Source of the DNA: an uncultured Clostridia bacterium
GTDB lineage: Bacteria; Bacillota; Clostridia; Christensenellales; Aristaeellaceae
Reading direction: 5' to 3'
Length of the DNA stretch: 61,370 nt
Assembly: GCA_934647235.1 (NCBI GenBank)
Contig: CAKUFG010000015.1
Location: 1-61,370 of the forward strand
In this document: positions 32,858-40,539 of the stretch, piece after piece
Position numbering within the stretch: position 1 is the first letter of the stretch
How the letters are laid out: each line of letters starts with the position of its first letter
Notes under the pieces: model-generated
Seen by the model: only the letters and a program-made list of their open reading frames with translations
The model's database searches: none
What the model was told of the DNA's origin: nothing
Program-made: the position numbers and the translations under genes

Positions 32858-33271
32858 ATGGCGTACCAGAGCGTTCTGCCCTATCTGAGGGATTGGCTGA
32901 TGCAGCCCGCCGCCGTGCCTGCCGGGTATGCGCGGCGCGTGCACATCGCCTTTGACTATCGCGCTTACCGCGCGCGCTGCGGCCGCCCCACCGTGCGCCA
33001 TGCCGACGCACAGGCGCGCGAAATCGCGGCGGCCGAGGCCGAAAAGTATGGTTTTACGCTGGATGACAGGCAGGTCTGCCAGCTGAGCGGCGAGATCCTG
33101 CTGCATCAGCTGATCTATCCCCTGCCCGGTCTGGGCCGCGCCAGCACGGTGATCGACCTGGACGTCTGCGTGGACGCGCAAGGCTGCGGCGTTGTGCGCG
33201 ATGGCCGCGGCCCGATCGACCTGTGCGCGCGGATGCTGTACCGCGCTGTGCATGGGGGAAGAATGCGCTGA
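32858..33271 (+). CDS. Hypothetical protein downstream of MATE-2 (137 aa)
   Basis: I do not recognise a family. It is soluble, rich in arginine and aromatic residues at the N-terminus (residues 1-40), with an alanine/glutamate-rich helix (about 48-64) and a beta-rich centre (STVIDLDVCVDAQGCGVVRDGRGPIDL). No signal peptide or membrane segment. It starts six bases after the MATE stop without a clear ribosome-binding site, so it would depend on translational coupling. Codon use matches that of the real genes around it. The end runs into repeat cluster R6. A real gene is more likely than not. Confidence 0.55.
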   Translation: MAYQSVLPYLRDWLMQPAAVPAGYARRVHIAFDYRAYRARCGRPTVRHADAQAREIAAAEAEKYGFTLDDRQVCQLSGEILLHQLIYPLPGLGRASTVIDLDVCVDAQGCGVVRDGRGPIDLCARMLYRAVHGGRMR

Positions 33272-33284
33272 TTCTTAAGCAATG

Positions 33285-34065
33285 TCCTTTGTACCCTCAT
33301 CCGTTTCGCTGCGGCTCGTCCGCCTTCTCCCGCTTGGGAGAAGGCTTTTTTGTTGTGCTTTCGTCGAGTTACGGAATTATGCTGCCGCATTGGCGCAAGC
33401 ACGAAATGCCTTCCCTTCGGAGGGGAAGGCTAATATAGCCGTGCACTTATCAACAAGCGGTTCGCGATATCCATATCAGCAAGCTTGCAAATAAGGCTTC
33501 CCCTAGGGGGGAAGCTGGCAGCGTAAGCTGACTGATGAGGGGGCCAGTTACGCGAGAATTCAAGTAGAATTGATACGCTGCGTTCCCCCTCATCCGTCTC
33601 GCTATACGCTCGACACCTTCTCCCGCTTGGGAGAAGGCTTTTATGGTTGTGCTTTTGTTGAGTTTAGAAAGTACATTGCCGTATTGACGCCAATCATCGC
33701 GCCTGATTTCCGCACGCAACCTCGCCCCGTGGCACGCCGATTTTAATCGGCGCAGGGCGTGCGCAGCACGACCGAAGGGGAAATATTCAAGGGGACGGAT
33801 GGCGCTTGCGCCGATCCGGACACGCGAATTTTCCCTGCCACGGGGTGGCCAGGGCCACTCCCAGTTTAATTCAATAGACTTTTACGTCATAAACAGGTTC
33901 TTTGTTACTTTCCTTGTACGCCCCGCGCTACTGCCTTACGGCAAGCGCGGGTTTCGGGCGGCAATTTGCAAAATTGCGCGCCCTCAGCCGCCTGCGGCGG
34001 CGCTATGGCTCCAAGAAAGAATCGTTTCCTCCTCGTCTCCCCATCCCCCATCCGCCGCGCAATAA
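33285..34065. repeat. Intergenic mosaic repeat cluster R6
   Basis: About 780 bases, no credible gene. Modules: beta (about 33294-33350), an alpha S1 hairpin (ccttcccttcggaggggaagg, about 33409), a second variant (cttcccctaggggggaag, about 33499), an alpha S2/gatgag segment (about 33517-33560), beta (about 33582-33650), gamma copy 6 (33711 onward) whose terminal hairpin is split by a delta block (about 33917-34012), then a pyrimidine tract to about 34065. Confidence 0.75.
33711..34030 (+). repeat. Gamma structured repeat, copy 6, terminal hairpin interrupted by delta
   Basis: P1 ccccgtggca (33725-33734) with tgccacgggg (33836-33845). P2 is cgccgat-ttta-atcggcg, with C-G where other copies have T-A. 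The P7 left arm gttactttccttg ends at about 33917, and the right arm ccaagaaagaatc starts at about 34012. The roughly 95 bases between them are the delta block also found at the window start. Confidence 0.65.
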
Positions 34066-34145
34066 AATGTTCCCCCGCCCAGCCAGAGCTTCCACTCCAG
34101 CCGGGCGGGGGTTGGCTTTAATTTTTAATGATCAGACTCCTTGCC

Positions 34146-34958
34146 TTAATAGCCAATGGAGCGCAGGTACTGATACAGCTGCAGCGTCCAGTCGGTCTGG
34201 ATGATATCATAGCCCTGGCGCGCCATCCAGCCCCAGGACTCGTCGGGATCGCCGCACAGCGCGGTATCGTCGCAGCGGGAGCCGGCCAGCGGGCGGCGGT
34301 CGTTAAAGCGTATAGCGTTGATCCATACCTTCTTGCCCAGGGCGTGCAGCGCGTCCACATACGCGCGCTGACCCAGCGGCGCGTCGTCGGTGGAAAACAC
34401 TGCCTCCACGCCGCTGTAGCGCATATCGCGGCGGGCGGAAAGCATCTCGTAGGTATCATCCTGCTCGTACACAAAGGGCATATAGGGCAGATCGTAGGCC
34501 ACCTCGGCCACCATATCAAAGTTTTCCTGCGTGGGGCGGGACTTGACGATCACCTGGTCCTGCATGCCCAGACGGCGCACCAGCTGCGCAATGCGCGCAG
34601 GATTGTGCTCAAACTTGTCGATATTGATGGTGCAGCGGCCCTTGAGGAACTGCAGCATATCCTCCAGCCGCGTCACGGTGTACGCAGTGGGATTGCCGTC
34701 CACGTTGACAAAGTGCAGCTTTTCAATCTCGGCGGCAGGCATCTGGCGGATGTCGATATCCTGACCCAGGCGGATTTTCTCGGCCTTGGGATGAAACACA
34801 AACAGCACGTCGTCCGCGCTCTTGGTCACATCCAGCTCGATGATATCCGCGCCCTGGCGCAGCGCCAGCGCAAAGGAGGCGTAGGTGTTGCCGGGCAGGT
34901 TGTAGCCGCAGGCGCCCATATGGGCCGAAATCAGCACGCGCTTTTTCAGTTCAATCAT
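34146..34958 (-). CDS. Glycerophosphodiester phosphodiesterase-like protein (atypical)
   Basis: A 270-aa TIM-barrel protein of the GDPD superfamily, which hydrolyses glycerophosphodiesters. The core aligns: SAHMG, NTYASFALALRQGADIIELD, VFHPK, TINIDKFE, and the C-terminal DIIQTDWTLQL. The active-site His (about 13), Glu and Asp (ELD, about 41-43) and His (about 56) remain. However, the usual HRG reads HMG, PENT reads PGNT and HD reads HP, so activity or substrate may differ. No signal peptide. It lies 26 bases downstream of the LacI-SBP fusion gene and is probably in its operon. Confidence 0.8.
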   Translation of the reverse strand: MIELKKRVLISAHMGACGYNLPGNTYASFALALRQGADIIELDVTKSADDVLFVFHPKAEKIRLGQDIDIRQMPAAEIEKLHFVNVDGNPTAYTVTRLEDMLQFLKGRCTINIDKFEHNPARIAQLVRRLGMQDQVIVKSRPTQENFDMVAEVAYDLPYMPFVYEQDDTYEMLSARRDMRYSGVEAVFSTDDAPLGQRAYVDALHALGKKVWINAIRFNDRRPLAGSRCDDTALCGDPDESWGWMARQGYDIIQTDWTLQLYQYLRSIGY

Positions 34959-34984
34959 ATCAATATTTACCCTTTCATAAAGAA

Positions 34985-37168
34985 TCAGTTTTCGGGTCTG
35001 AACGCTTTTTCAAAGGTGGTCTGGGCAAATTTCAGGGTGTCCTCCATGCTCATCACCCCGCTGTAGGCGGTGTTGACCGCCATGCCCAGGATGTTAAGGA
35101 ACCGCTGCTCGTCAAAGTTGCTCACGCGCATGGGCGGGATATGGCTGGCGCGCGACAGGGCAAAGCAGTCCCGGGCCATCAGCAGCCAGGGGCAGCGGTC
35201 GATGACCTCCAGGTTTTCATACGCCTTGCTGCAGGGCGAGGTGGTGCCCATCAGCATCATGGTGGTTGCGGTTTCCTCGCGGCACAGCCAGCGCAGGAAG
35301 CGCAGCGCCTCCTCCTTTTGCTCCGAGCGGCGGCAGATGCCGATGGTGCTGCCGCCCAGCATGGGGTTGCCGCCCGGCACCATGGCGTAGCCGATGCGGT
35401 CGCTGATGCGCGAATTGGAGGACATGATGTTGCTGGTAAAGTTGGAATACAGCACGGCGATGGCCGCGTTGCCGCTGGCAAAGTTATCGATCGTATCCTT
35501 CCAGGTGGCGCAGTGGGTAGGATCGATGCAGCCGTGCAGGTCAATCAGCTCCTGCATGGCCTGCACGGCCTCGGGGCTGGTCAGCAGGATGCGGCCGTCT
35601 GCGTCGTACAGCGTATCGGTATGGCTGAAATAGCGGGATAAGAACTCCTTGGCCGCCTCGCTGGCGCTGCCCAGCGTCAGGCCCGTGCCGAAATCCACCG
35701 GCGAGTCCGGATTGAACGCGCGGGTGAAGAAGCGCGCAATGCGGTTGTACTCCTGATAGGTGGTGGGCGGCAGCAGCTCGCAGTTGTACATTTCCGAATA
35801 GCGGCGGCGGAAGGCCGTGCTTTCAAACAGATCGCGCCGGTAGAACAGCAGCTGCGCGCTGGTGGTGTTGGGCAGGGCGTAGAGCGTGCCGTTCATGTGC
35901 GAATACTTGCGCGACAGGCCGGGCACAAAGGTATCGAAAATGCTTTCGATGTCGGGGTCGATTTCCTTCAGGGGCGTAAATACGCGCTCCATATAATAGG
36001 GCCAGCGCTTGCTGTCCAGGCGTGCCAGGTCAAACACATCGGTGTTTTCGATGCTGGACAGCACCTCGCTCAGCCCATCATAGGAATAGGCGGCAAAGCT
36101 GATTTCGGTGCCCGTTTCGCGGGTATACAGGCGCGATACATTGCGCAGGATGTTGATGCTGGGGCTGTCCTGGGTCAGGATGCTCAGCCTGCGGGCCTTC
36201 TTTTTGCCGCAGACGGGCGGCAGCCAGCTGCGCACGCCGTCCACCGGCAGCGTCTGCAGAGGCGCGGGCGCGCCCTCATCCTCCAGCTGGGCAATCAGCC
36301 GCTCCGCCGCGCGGCGGCCCAGCAGGCGGTAGTTCATTTCAAACTCGGTAAAATCCCCCATCGGCAGGGCAAAGAGCGGCGATACGCTGTACAGCCGGGG
36401 GCTGCCCTCATGGAAATGGCGGATGATGCTGCGCACCGTCTGGGCAAAGGCATAGTTGCCGATAAAGATCGCATCGGGCGCCGCTTCCCCGCCCAGCAGA
36501 TCAAAGGCGTCGCCCGCACACTGGCTGCTTTCGGTCTGCCGGCAGGTAAGGGGCAGGCCGCGGGCGTCCAGCACATCGCGCAGACCGCGCAGCAGCTCGG
36601 ACTGGGAGGAAAAGGCGTGGCTTTCCATCAGCGCCGCCGGGCTGCGGCAGCCCTCGGCAACGGCGCGGCGGGCCATATCGCAGCCCAGTGCGTAATAATC
36701 AAAGCCCAGGGCGGGCGCATTGGGGCCGGGAGAGCGCTCTACAAAGCAGATGTGCTGCACCCCTGCCGCCGCGTAGGCCGCGCCGTCGTCGTGCAGGCAG
36801 GTAAACGCCGCCGCGCCGGCCATCATGCCTGACTGGATTTCGCCAATGGCGCGCTCCTCCTTTTCGGGCTGATCATCGGTCAGCAGCAGGCTTACCTGGT
36901 AGCCGCAGTTCTGGGCGTAATTGCGGAAGCTGGTAAAAAAATCCACATAGCAGCGGTTATACAGGCTGGGCAGCACTGCGGCCAGCGTTTTGGACGAACC
37001 GCGGCGCAGCACCTGCGCGCGCTGATTAAGGGCATAGCCCAGCTGCTGGGCTGCCTGCTGCACCTGACGGATCTTGGTGCTGCTGACGTTGCCCTTGCCG
37101 TTGAGGACGTTTGATACCGTGCCCTGCGACACGCCCGCGGCGCGCGCGATATCCTTGATGGTTGCCAT
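34985..37168 (-). CDS. LacI-type regulator fused to a solute-binding-protein domain
   Basis: A 727-aa cytoplasmic protein with three parts: a LacI helix-turn-helix (residues 1-50: TIKDIARAAGVSQGTVSNVL), a periplasmic-binding type I effector domain (about 58-320), and after a short basic linker (GKKKARR, 321-327) a type II extracellular solute-binding domain (about 328-727: YALPNTTSAQLLFYRRDLFE, GNAAIAVLYSNFTSNIM, GGSTIGICRRSEQKEEALRF). It has no signal peptide, so the transporter-type domain must sense a ligand inside the cell. Start at 37168 is taken because it begins the HTH and follows aaagga. Divergent from the isomerase gene; a perfect palindrome covers both -35 boxes. Confidence 0.88.
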   Translation of the reverse strand: MATIKDIARAAGVSQGTVSNVLNGKGNVSSTKIRQVQQAAQQLGYALNQRAQVLRRGSSKTLAAVLPSLYNRCYVDFFTSFRNYAQNCGYQVSLLLTDDQPEKEERAIGEIQSGMMAGAAAFTCLHDDGAAYAAAGVQHICFVERSPGPNAPALGFDYYALGCDMARRAVAEGCRSPAALMESHAFSSQSELLRGLRDVLDARGLPLTCRQTESSQCAGDAFDLLGGEAAPDAIFIGNYAFAQTVRSIIRHFHEGSPRLYSVSPLFALPMGDFTEFEMNYRLLGRRAAERLIAQLEDEGAPAPLQTLPVDGVRSWLPPVCGKKKARRLSILTQDSPSINILRNVSRLYTRETGTEISFAAYSYDGLSEVLSSIENTDVFDLARLDSKRWPYYMERVFTPLKEIDPDIESIFDTFVPGLSRKYSHMNGTLYALPNTTSAQLLFYRRDLFESTAFRRRYSEMYNCELLPPTTYQEYNRIARFFTRAFNPDSPVDFGTGLTLGSASEAAKEFLSRYFSHTDTLYDADGRILLTSPEAVQAMQELIDLHGCIDPTHCATWKDTIDNFASGNAAIAVLYSNFTSNIMSSNSRISDRIGYAMVPGGNPMLGGSTIGICRRSEQKEEALRFLRWLCREETATTMMLMGTTSPCSKAYENLEVIDRCPWLLMARDCFALSRASHIPPMRVSNFDEQRFLNILGMAVNTAYSGVMSMEDTLKFAQTTFEKAFRPEN

Positions 37169-37213
37169 AACCGCCGTTCCTTTCATATCTATTCTCAGGT
37201 AAAGATGCATTTC

Positions 37214-37282
37214 AGTATAGCATAAAGGCGAAAATAATTCAATCTTTACAAGATTGACACGTTATAATTTCTGTGCTACAAT
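37214..37282. promoter_or_regulatory. Divergent promoters with LacI-type operator
   Basis: Operator TCAATCTT-TAC-AAGATTGA (37239-37257), perfect 8-base arms. Plus promoter: TTGACA (37254-37259), 17 bases, TACAAT (37277-37282). Minus promoter: TTGAAT (37242-37237), 17 bases, TATACT (37219-37214). The operator overlaps both -35 boxes, so the LacI fusion probably represses itself and the isomerase gene. Confidence 0.8.
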
Positions 37283-37320
37283 GATGCTGTACAAATCCGT
37301 GAATCCGCAAATGAGGTGAT

Positions 37321-38205
37321 ATGCATATGCGTCTTGGTACCATGACCTCGCTGTTCCGCGATCGGAGAGAATGCGCCGAGCATTTCGGCTATATCGAGTC
37401 CATCCAGCGCTGCCGCAAGGCGGGCTTTACGGTGCTGGATATGAACCTGTGCGCGCTCAACCGCCGCCAGACCACCCTGCACCTGGACAACTGGCAGAAG
37501 CAGGTGGATGAAATCCGCAACGAGGCCGAGCGCCTGGGCTGCGTGTTTTCCCAATCCCATCCCCCCTATCGCCGCGGCCGCGACGGCGCCTTCGCCACCG
37601 CCGAAGAGGAAGAATTTTTCCGCGCCATGTCGCTGCGCGCCCTTGAAATCACCGCGATGCTGGGCGCCAAGTGGGCGGTGATCCACCCGGTGATGGACGT
37701 GACCGCCGACATCAACGATGTGGACGCGCATGTGCGCTGCAACCAGCAGATGTTCGCCCGCGAGGCCGAGCTGGCCGCCAGGCTGGGCGTGGGCCTGGCC
37801 TTTGAAAACATGTTTGACGGCGACCAGCGGCGCTTTGGCTCCACGGCGGAGGATCTGATCGCCATCCAGGATTCCTTCCATTCCGACCATATCGGCGTAT
37901 GCTGGGATGTGGGCCACGCCAACCGCATGTATCATGGGCTGCAGCCGCTGGCCATCCGCAAGCTGGGCAGCCGCATCAAGGCGCTGCACATTGACGATAA
38001 CCTGGGCAAGGACGACCTGCACCTGCTGCCCTTTGAGGGCAACGTAGCCTGGGAGCAGATCATGCACGAGCTGCATGACGGCGGCTGCGAAGCCGACCTG
38101 ATCTACGAAATCCGCAACAATGCCAACATGCCCGAGGCGCTGCGCGATGTCACGGCGCGCTACTGCTACGAGGTGGGCGAGTATCTGCTGTCGCTTTATC
38201 GCTGA
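37321..38205 (+). CDS. Sugar phosphate isomerase/epimerase-family TIM-barrel protein
   Basis: A 294-aa xylose-isomerase-like AP_endonuc_2 barrel. Metal-site elements are visible: FSQSHPPYRRG, KWAVIHPV, GVGLAFENMFDG (Glu ligand), VCWDVGHANRM (Asp and His), IKALHIDDN (His) and DLIYEI (last Glu). The family isomerises or epimerises sugars or inositols, and some members act in glycoside deglycosylation. Two in-frame ATGs six bases apart share one gaggtg site; the first is used here. It is controlled by the LacI-type operator, and its natural partner, the FAD oxidoreductase, lies downstream beyond repeat cluster R7. Confidence 0.85.
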   Translation: MHMRLGTMTSLFRDRRECAEHFGYIESIQRCRKAGFTVLDMNLCALNRRQTTLHLDNWQKQVDEIRNEAERLGCVFSQSHPPYRRGRDGAFATAEEEEFFRAMSLRALEITAMLGAKWAVIHPVMDVTADINDVDAHVRCNQQMFAREAELAARLGVGLAFENMFDGDQRRFGSTAEDLIAIQDSFHSDHIGVCWDVGHANRMYHGLQPLAIRKLGSRIKALHIDDNLGKDDLHLLPFEGNVAWEQIMHELHDGGCEADLIYEIRNNANMPEALRDVTARYCYEVGEYLLSLYR

Positions 38206-38214
38206 GGAGACGGC

Positions 38215-38510
38215 TTGTGTTTTCGCCAGCTGCTGCGCCTGTTCCCCGCACGCAGCCATCGCCCCCGTGGCACGCTGATCGCAGATCAGCGCAGGGCTGG
38301 CGAAGCCAGACCATAGGGGAAAAAGGCAGAAGCGCGCGGGCGGAGCTTGCTCCAGACCGAGCGATTCAAGTTTTTCCCTGCCACGGGGGGCGGCAGTGCC
38401 GCCTTCCAGTTTTATCAACTTGACTTTTGCGTCACACGCAGCCTTCTTTGATTCTTTCTTGGGCTCCAAGAAAGAATCGTATCTCTCGTTCCCTCCCCTC
38501 CCCGCAGACA
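38215..38510. repeat. Intergenic repeat cluster R7 (gamma only)
   Basis: The simplest cluster: a single gamma copy (38255-38478) and its pyrimidine tract, with no alpha or beta. It sits between two co-directional genes that look like one operon, and ends about 25 bases before the FAD oxidoreductase start. It is the best reference copy for the element boundaries. Confidence 0.75.
38255..38478 (+). repeat. Gamma structured repeat, copy 7 (candidate ncRNA)
   Basis: P1 ccccgtggca (38263-38272) with tgccacgggg (38379-38388). P2 cgctgatc-gca-gatcagcg, P3 ctggc-gaa-gccag, P5 ggagc-tt-gctcc, then ggcggcagtgccgcc. P7 is 38450-38478, arms gattctttcttgg / ccaagaaagaatc, a third version of the stem. Confidence 0.7.
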
Positions 38511-38534
38511 ATCAACAAGAAAAGAGGAACCACC

Positions 38535-40418
38535 ATGAAAAGAACTGCCGAGCGCTTTCAGGAAGCGCATTATGACGTCATCGTCGTGGGCGGCGGCATG
38601 GCAGGCGTGTGCGCCGCGCTGGCCAGCGCGCGCAAGGGCGTAAGCACCGCCCTGATCAACGCCCGTCCCGTGCTGGGCGGCAACGCCTCCAGCGAGATCC
38701 GCATCCACATCTCCGGCGCGGATCAAAGCCTGAAGCAGCCCGATTACGCCGAGGGCGGCATCCTGTACGAGCTGATGCTGGAAAACAAGGCGCGCAACGA
38801 CAATTTCAGCTATTCCATCTGGGATATGATCCTCTTTGAGGCCGCCAAGCAGCAGGAGCGCCTGACGCTGTACCATAATACCGTGATGTACGACTGCGAA
38901 ACCGAGGGCAGCCGCATCACGGCCATCAGCTGCGTGCAGGAAACCACCGAAATGCGCTTCCGCCTGACCGCGCCGCTGTTTGTGGACGCCACAGGCAACG
39001 GCACGCTGGGCTATTACGCGGGCGCCGCCTTCCGCGCCGGGAGCGAGCCGCACAGCGAGTTCGGCGAGCCCCACGCCCCCGAAAGCGCCAATAACGAGCG
39101 CATGGGCAATACCATCCTGATGCGCGCGGTGAACATGGGGCGCCCCGTGCCCTTCACCGCCCCGGCCTTCGCCAAGCGCCTGACCGAAAAGCAGCTGGCC
39201 AAGCGCATCCACTGCGTGGAAATGCGCGATCATATCGACGTGAGCGACTCCCCCAATCCCGAGGAGTACAAGCGCACGTCCATGACCAGCAGCGCCGCCA
39301 TCGACTACGGCTACTGGTGGTGCGAGCTGATGGGCGACGGCGAGGATATCATCCCCGATTATGAAAAGATCCGCGACGACCTGATGGCCTACGCCTACGG
39401 CATCTGGGATCATATCAAGAACAACAACGAAGGGCTGCACCAGCATCACGCCGAAAACTACGCCCTGGACTGGGTGGGCGCGCTGCCCGGCATGCGCGAA
39501 AGCCGCCGCCTGGAGGGCGATTACCTGCTGAACGAAAACGACATCCTGGAGCACCGCCGCTTTGACGACGCGGTGTGCTACGGCGGCTGGTGCGTGGATA
39601 TGCACGCGCCCCACGGCCTGCTGGACGAGGACAAGCTGCCCTCCGACTGCAACTTCTACGAGGGCGTGTATACCATCCCCTACCGCAGCTATTACTCCCG
39701 CAGCATCGATAACCTGTTCATGGCGGGCCGCGATATCAGCACCACCCGCATGGGCCTGGCCTCCACGCGCATCATCGGCTGCTGCGCCATCGGCGGCGAG
39801 GCGGTGGGGCTGGCGGCGGCGCGCTGCATCCAGCATCATTGCCTGCCCCGCGAGCTTGCGCCCTTCGTGGGCGAGGTGCAGCAGGATATCCTGCGAGACG
39901 GCGGCTACCTGCCCGGCTTTGCCAATGCCGACGCGGACGACCTGGCCCGCACGGCGCGCTTCACGGCTTCCTCCTGCAGGGCGGGCATCAACCCGCAGGA
40001 TGTGGCCAACGGCGTGTCCCGCAGGATCGGCGCGGACTTTAACGGCTGGCAGTCCGACGGCTTCGCGCCCGGCGGCGAAACGTTGACCATGACCCTGGAC
40101 GGCGAAAAGCCGGTAAGCGAATTGCGGTTCGTGTTCCACTCCGATTTCAAGTATCCCATCCGCGTGACCATGTGCCCCAACCGCCAGGCGCAGCAGCGCC
40201 CCGGCGTGCCGGCCGAGTTGGTGCGGGATTACGATGTAGAGCTGCTGCGCGGCGGCAGGGTGGTTAAGACCATCCCCGTGCGCGGCAACCATCAGCGTCT
40301 GAACGTGCTGCGGTTTGATACGACCGTGTGCGATCAGGTAAACCTGCGCTGCCTGTCCACCAACGGCGCGCCGGACGCAACGGTATTTGAGGTGCGCGCG
40401 TACAGCGAGCAAAAGTAA
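38535..40418 (+). CDS. FAD-dependent oxidoreductase (FAD_oxidored/PF12831 type)
   Basis: A 627-aa flavoprotein. The N-terminal Rossmann motif is VIVVGGGMAGVCAALASAR (residues about 15-33), followed by RPVLGGNASSEIRIHISG and a second dinucleotide-fold segment, RDISTTRMGLASTRIIGCCA, near residue 400. The last ~150 residues form a beta-rich accessory domain. Family members are mostly uncharacterised and often sit in sugar or glycosaminoglycan loci. Partnership with the isomerase-like barrel suggests oxidation of a sugar or glycoside, which is inference. Start at 38535 follows agagga. No signal peptide. It ends before a terminator at 40430. Confidence 0.82.
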   Translation: MKRTAERFQEAHYDVIVVGGGMAGVCAALASARKGVSTALINARPVLGGNASSEIRIHISGADQSLKQPDYAEGGILYELMLENKARNDNFSYSIWDMILFEAAKQQERLTLYHNTVMYDCETEGSRITAISCVQETTEMRFRLTAPLFVDATGNGTLGYYAGAAFRAGSEPHSEFGEPHAPESANNERMGNTILMRAVNMGRPVPFTAPAFAKRLTEKQLAKRIHCVEMRDHIDVSDSPNPEEYKRTSMTSSAAIDYGYWWCELMGDGEDIIPDYEKIRDDLMAYAYGIWDHIKNNNEGLHQHHAENYALDWVGALPGMRESRRLEGDYLLNENDILEHRRFDDAVCYGGWCVDMHAPHGLLDEDKLPSDCNFYEGVYTIPYRSYYSRSIDNLFMAGRDISTTRMGLASTRIIGCCAIGGEAVGLAAARCIQHHCLPRELAPFVGEVQQDILRDGGYLPGFANADADDLARTARFTASSCRAGINPQDVANGVSRRIGADFNGWQSDGFAPGGETLTMTLDGEKPVSELRFVFHSDFKYPIRVTMCPNRQAQQRPGVPAELVRDYDVELLRGGRVVKTIPVRGNHQRLNVLRFDTTVCDQVNLRCLSTNGAPDATVFEVRAYSEQK

Positions 40419-40429
40419 GCGCCTGCTCC

Positions 40430-40463
40430 GGCCGGAGGTTCGCCCTCCGGCCATTTTTCTTGT
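40430..40463 (+). terminator. Rho-independent terminator of the FAD oxidoreductase
   Basis: Hairpin ggccggagg / cctccggcc (40430-40452) followed by atttttcttg and a further T run. Confidence 0.9.
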
Positions 40464-40480
40464 TTTTTCCCATTTTCTGT

Positions 40481-40509
40481 TTGCCTTTTGCCGCGAATTG
40501 CGGTAACAT
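40481..40509 (+). promoter_or_regulatory. Promoter of the transglutaminase-comF operon
   Basis: TTGCCT (40481-40486), 17 bases, TAACAT (40504-40509), 30 bases before the GTG start. Modest match to consensus. Confidence 0.5.
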
Positions 40510-40539
40510 AAAGGCAATTACGCACTGGAGGTGTTTACG

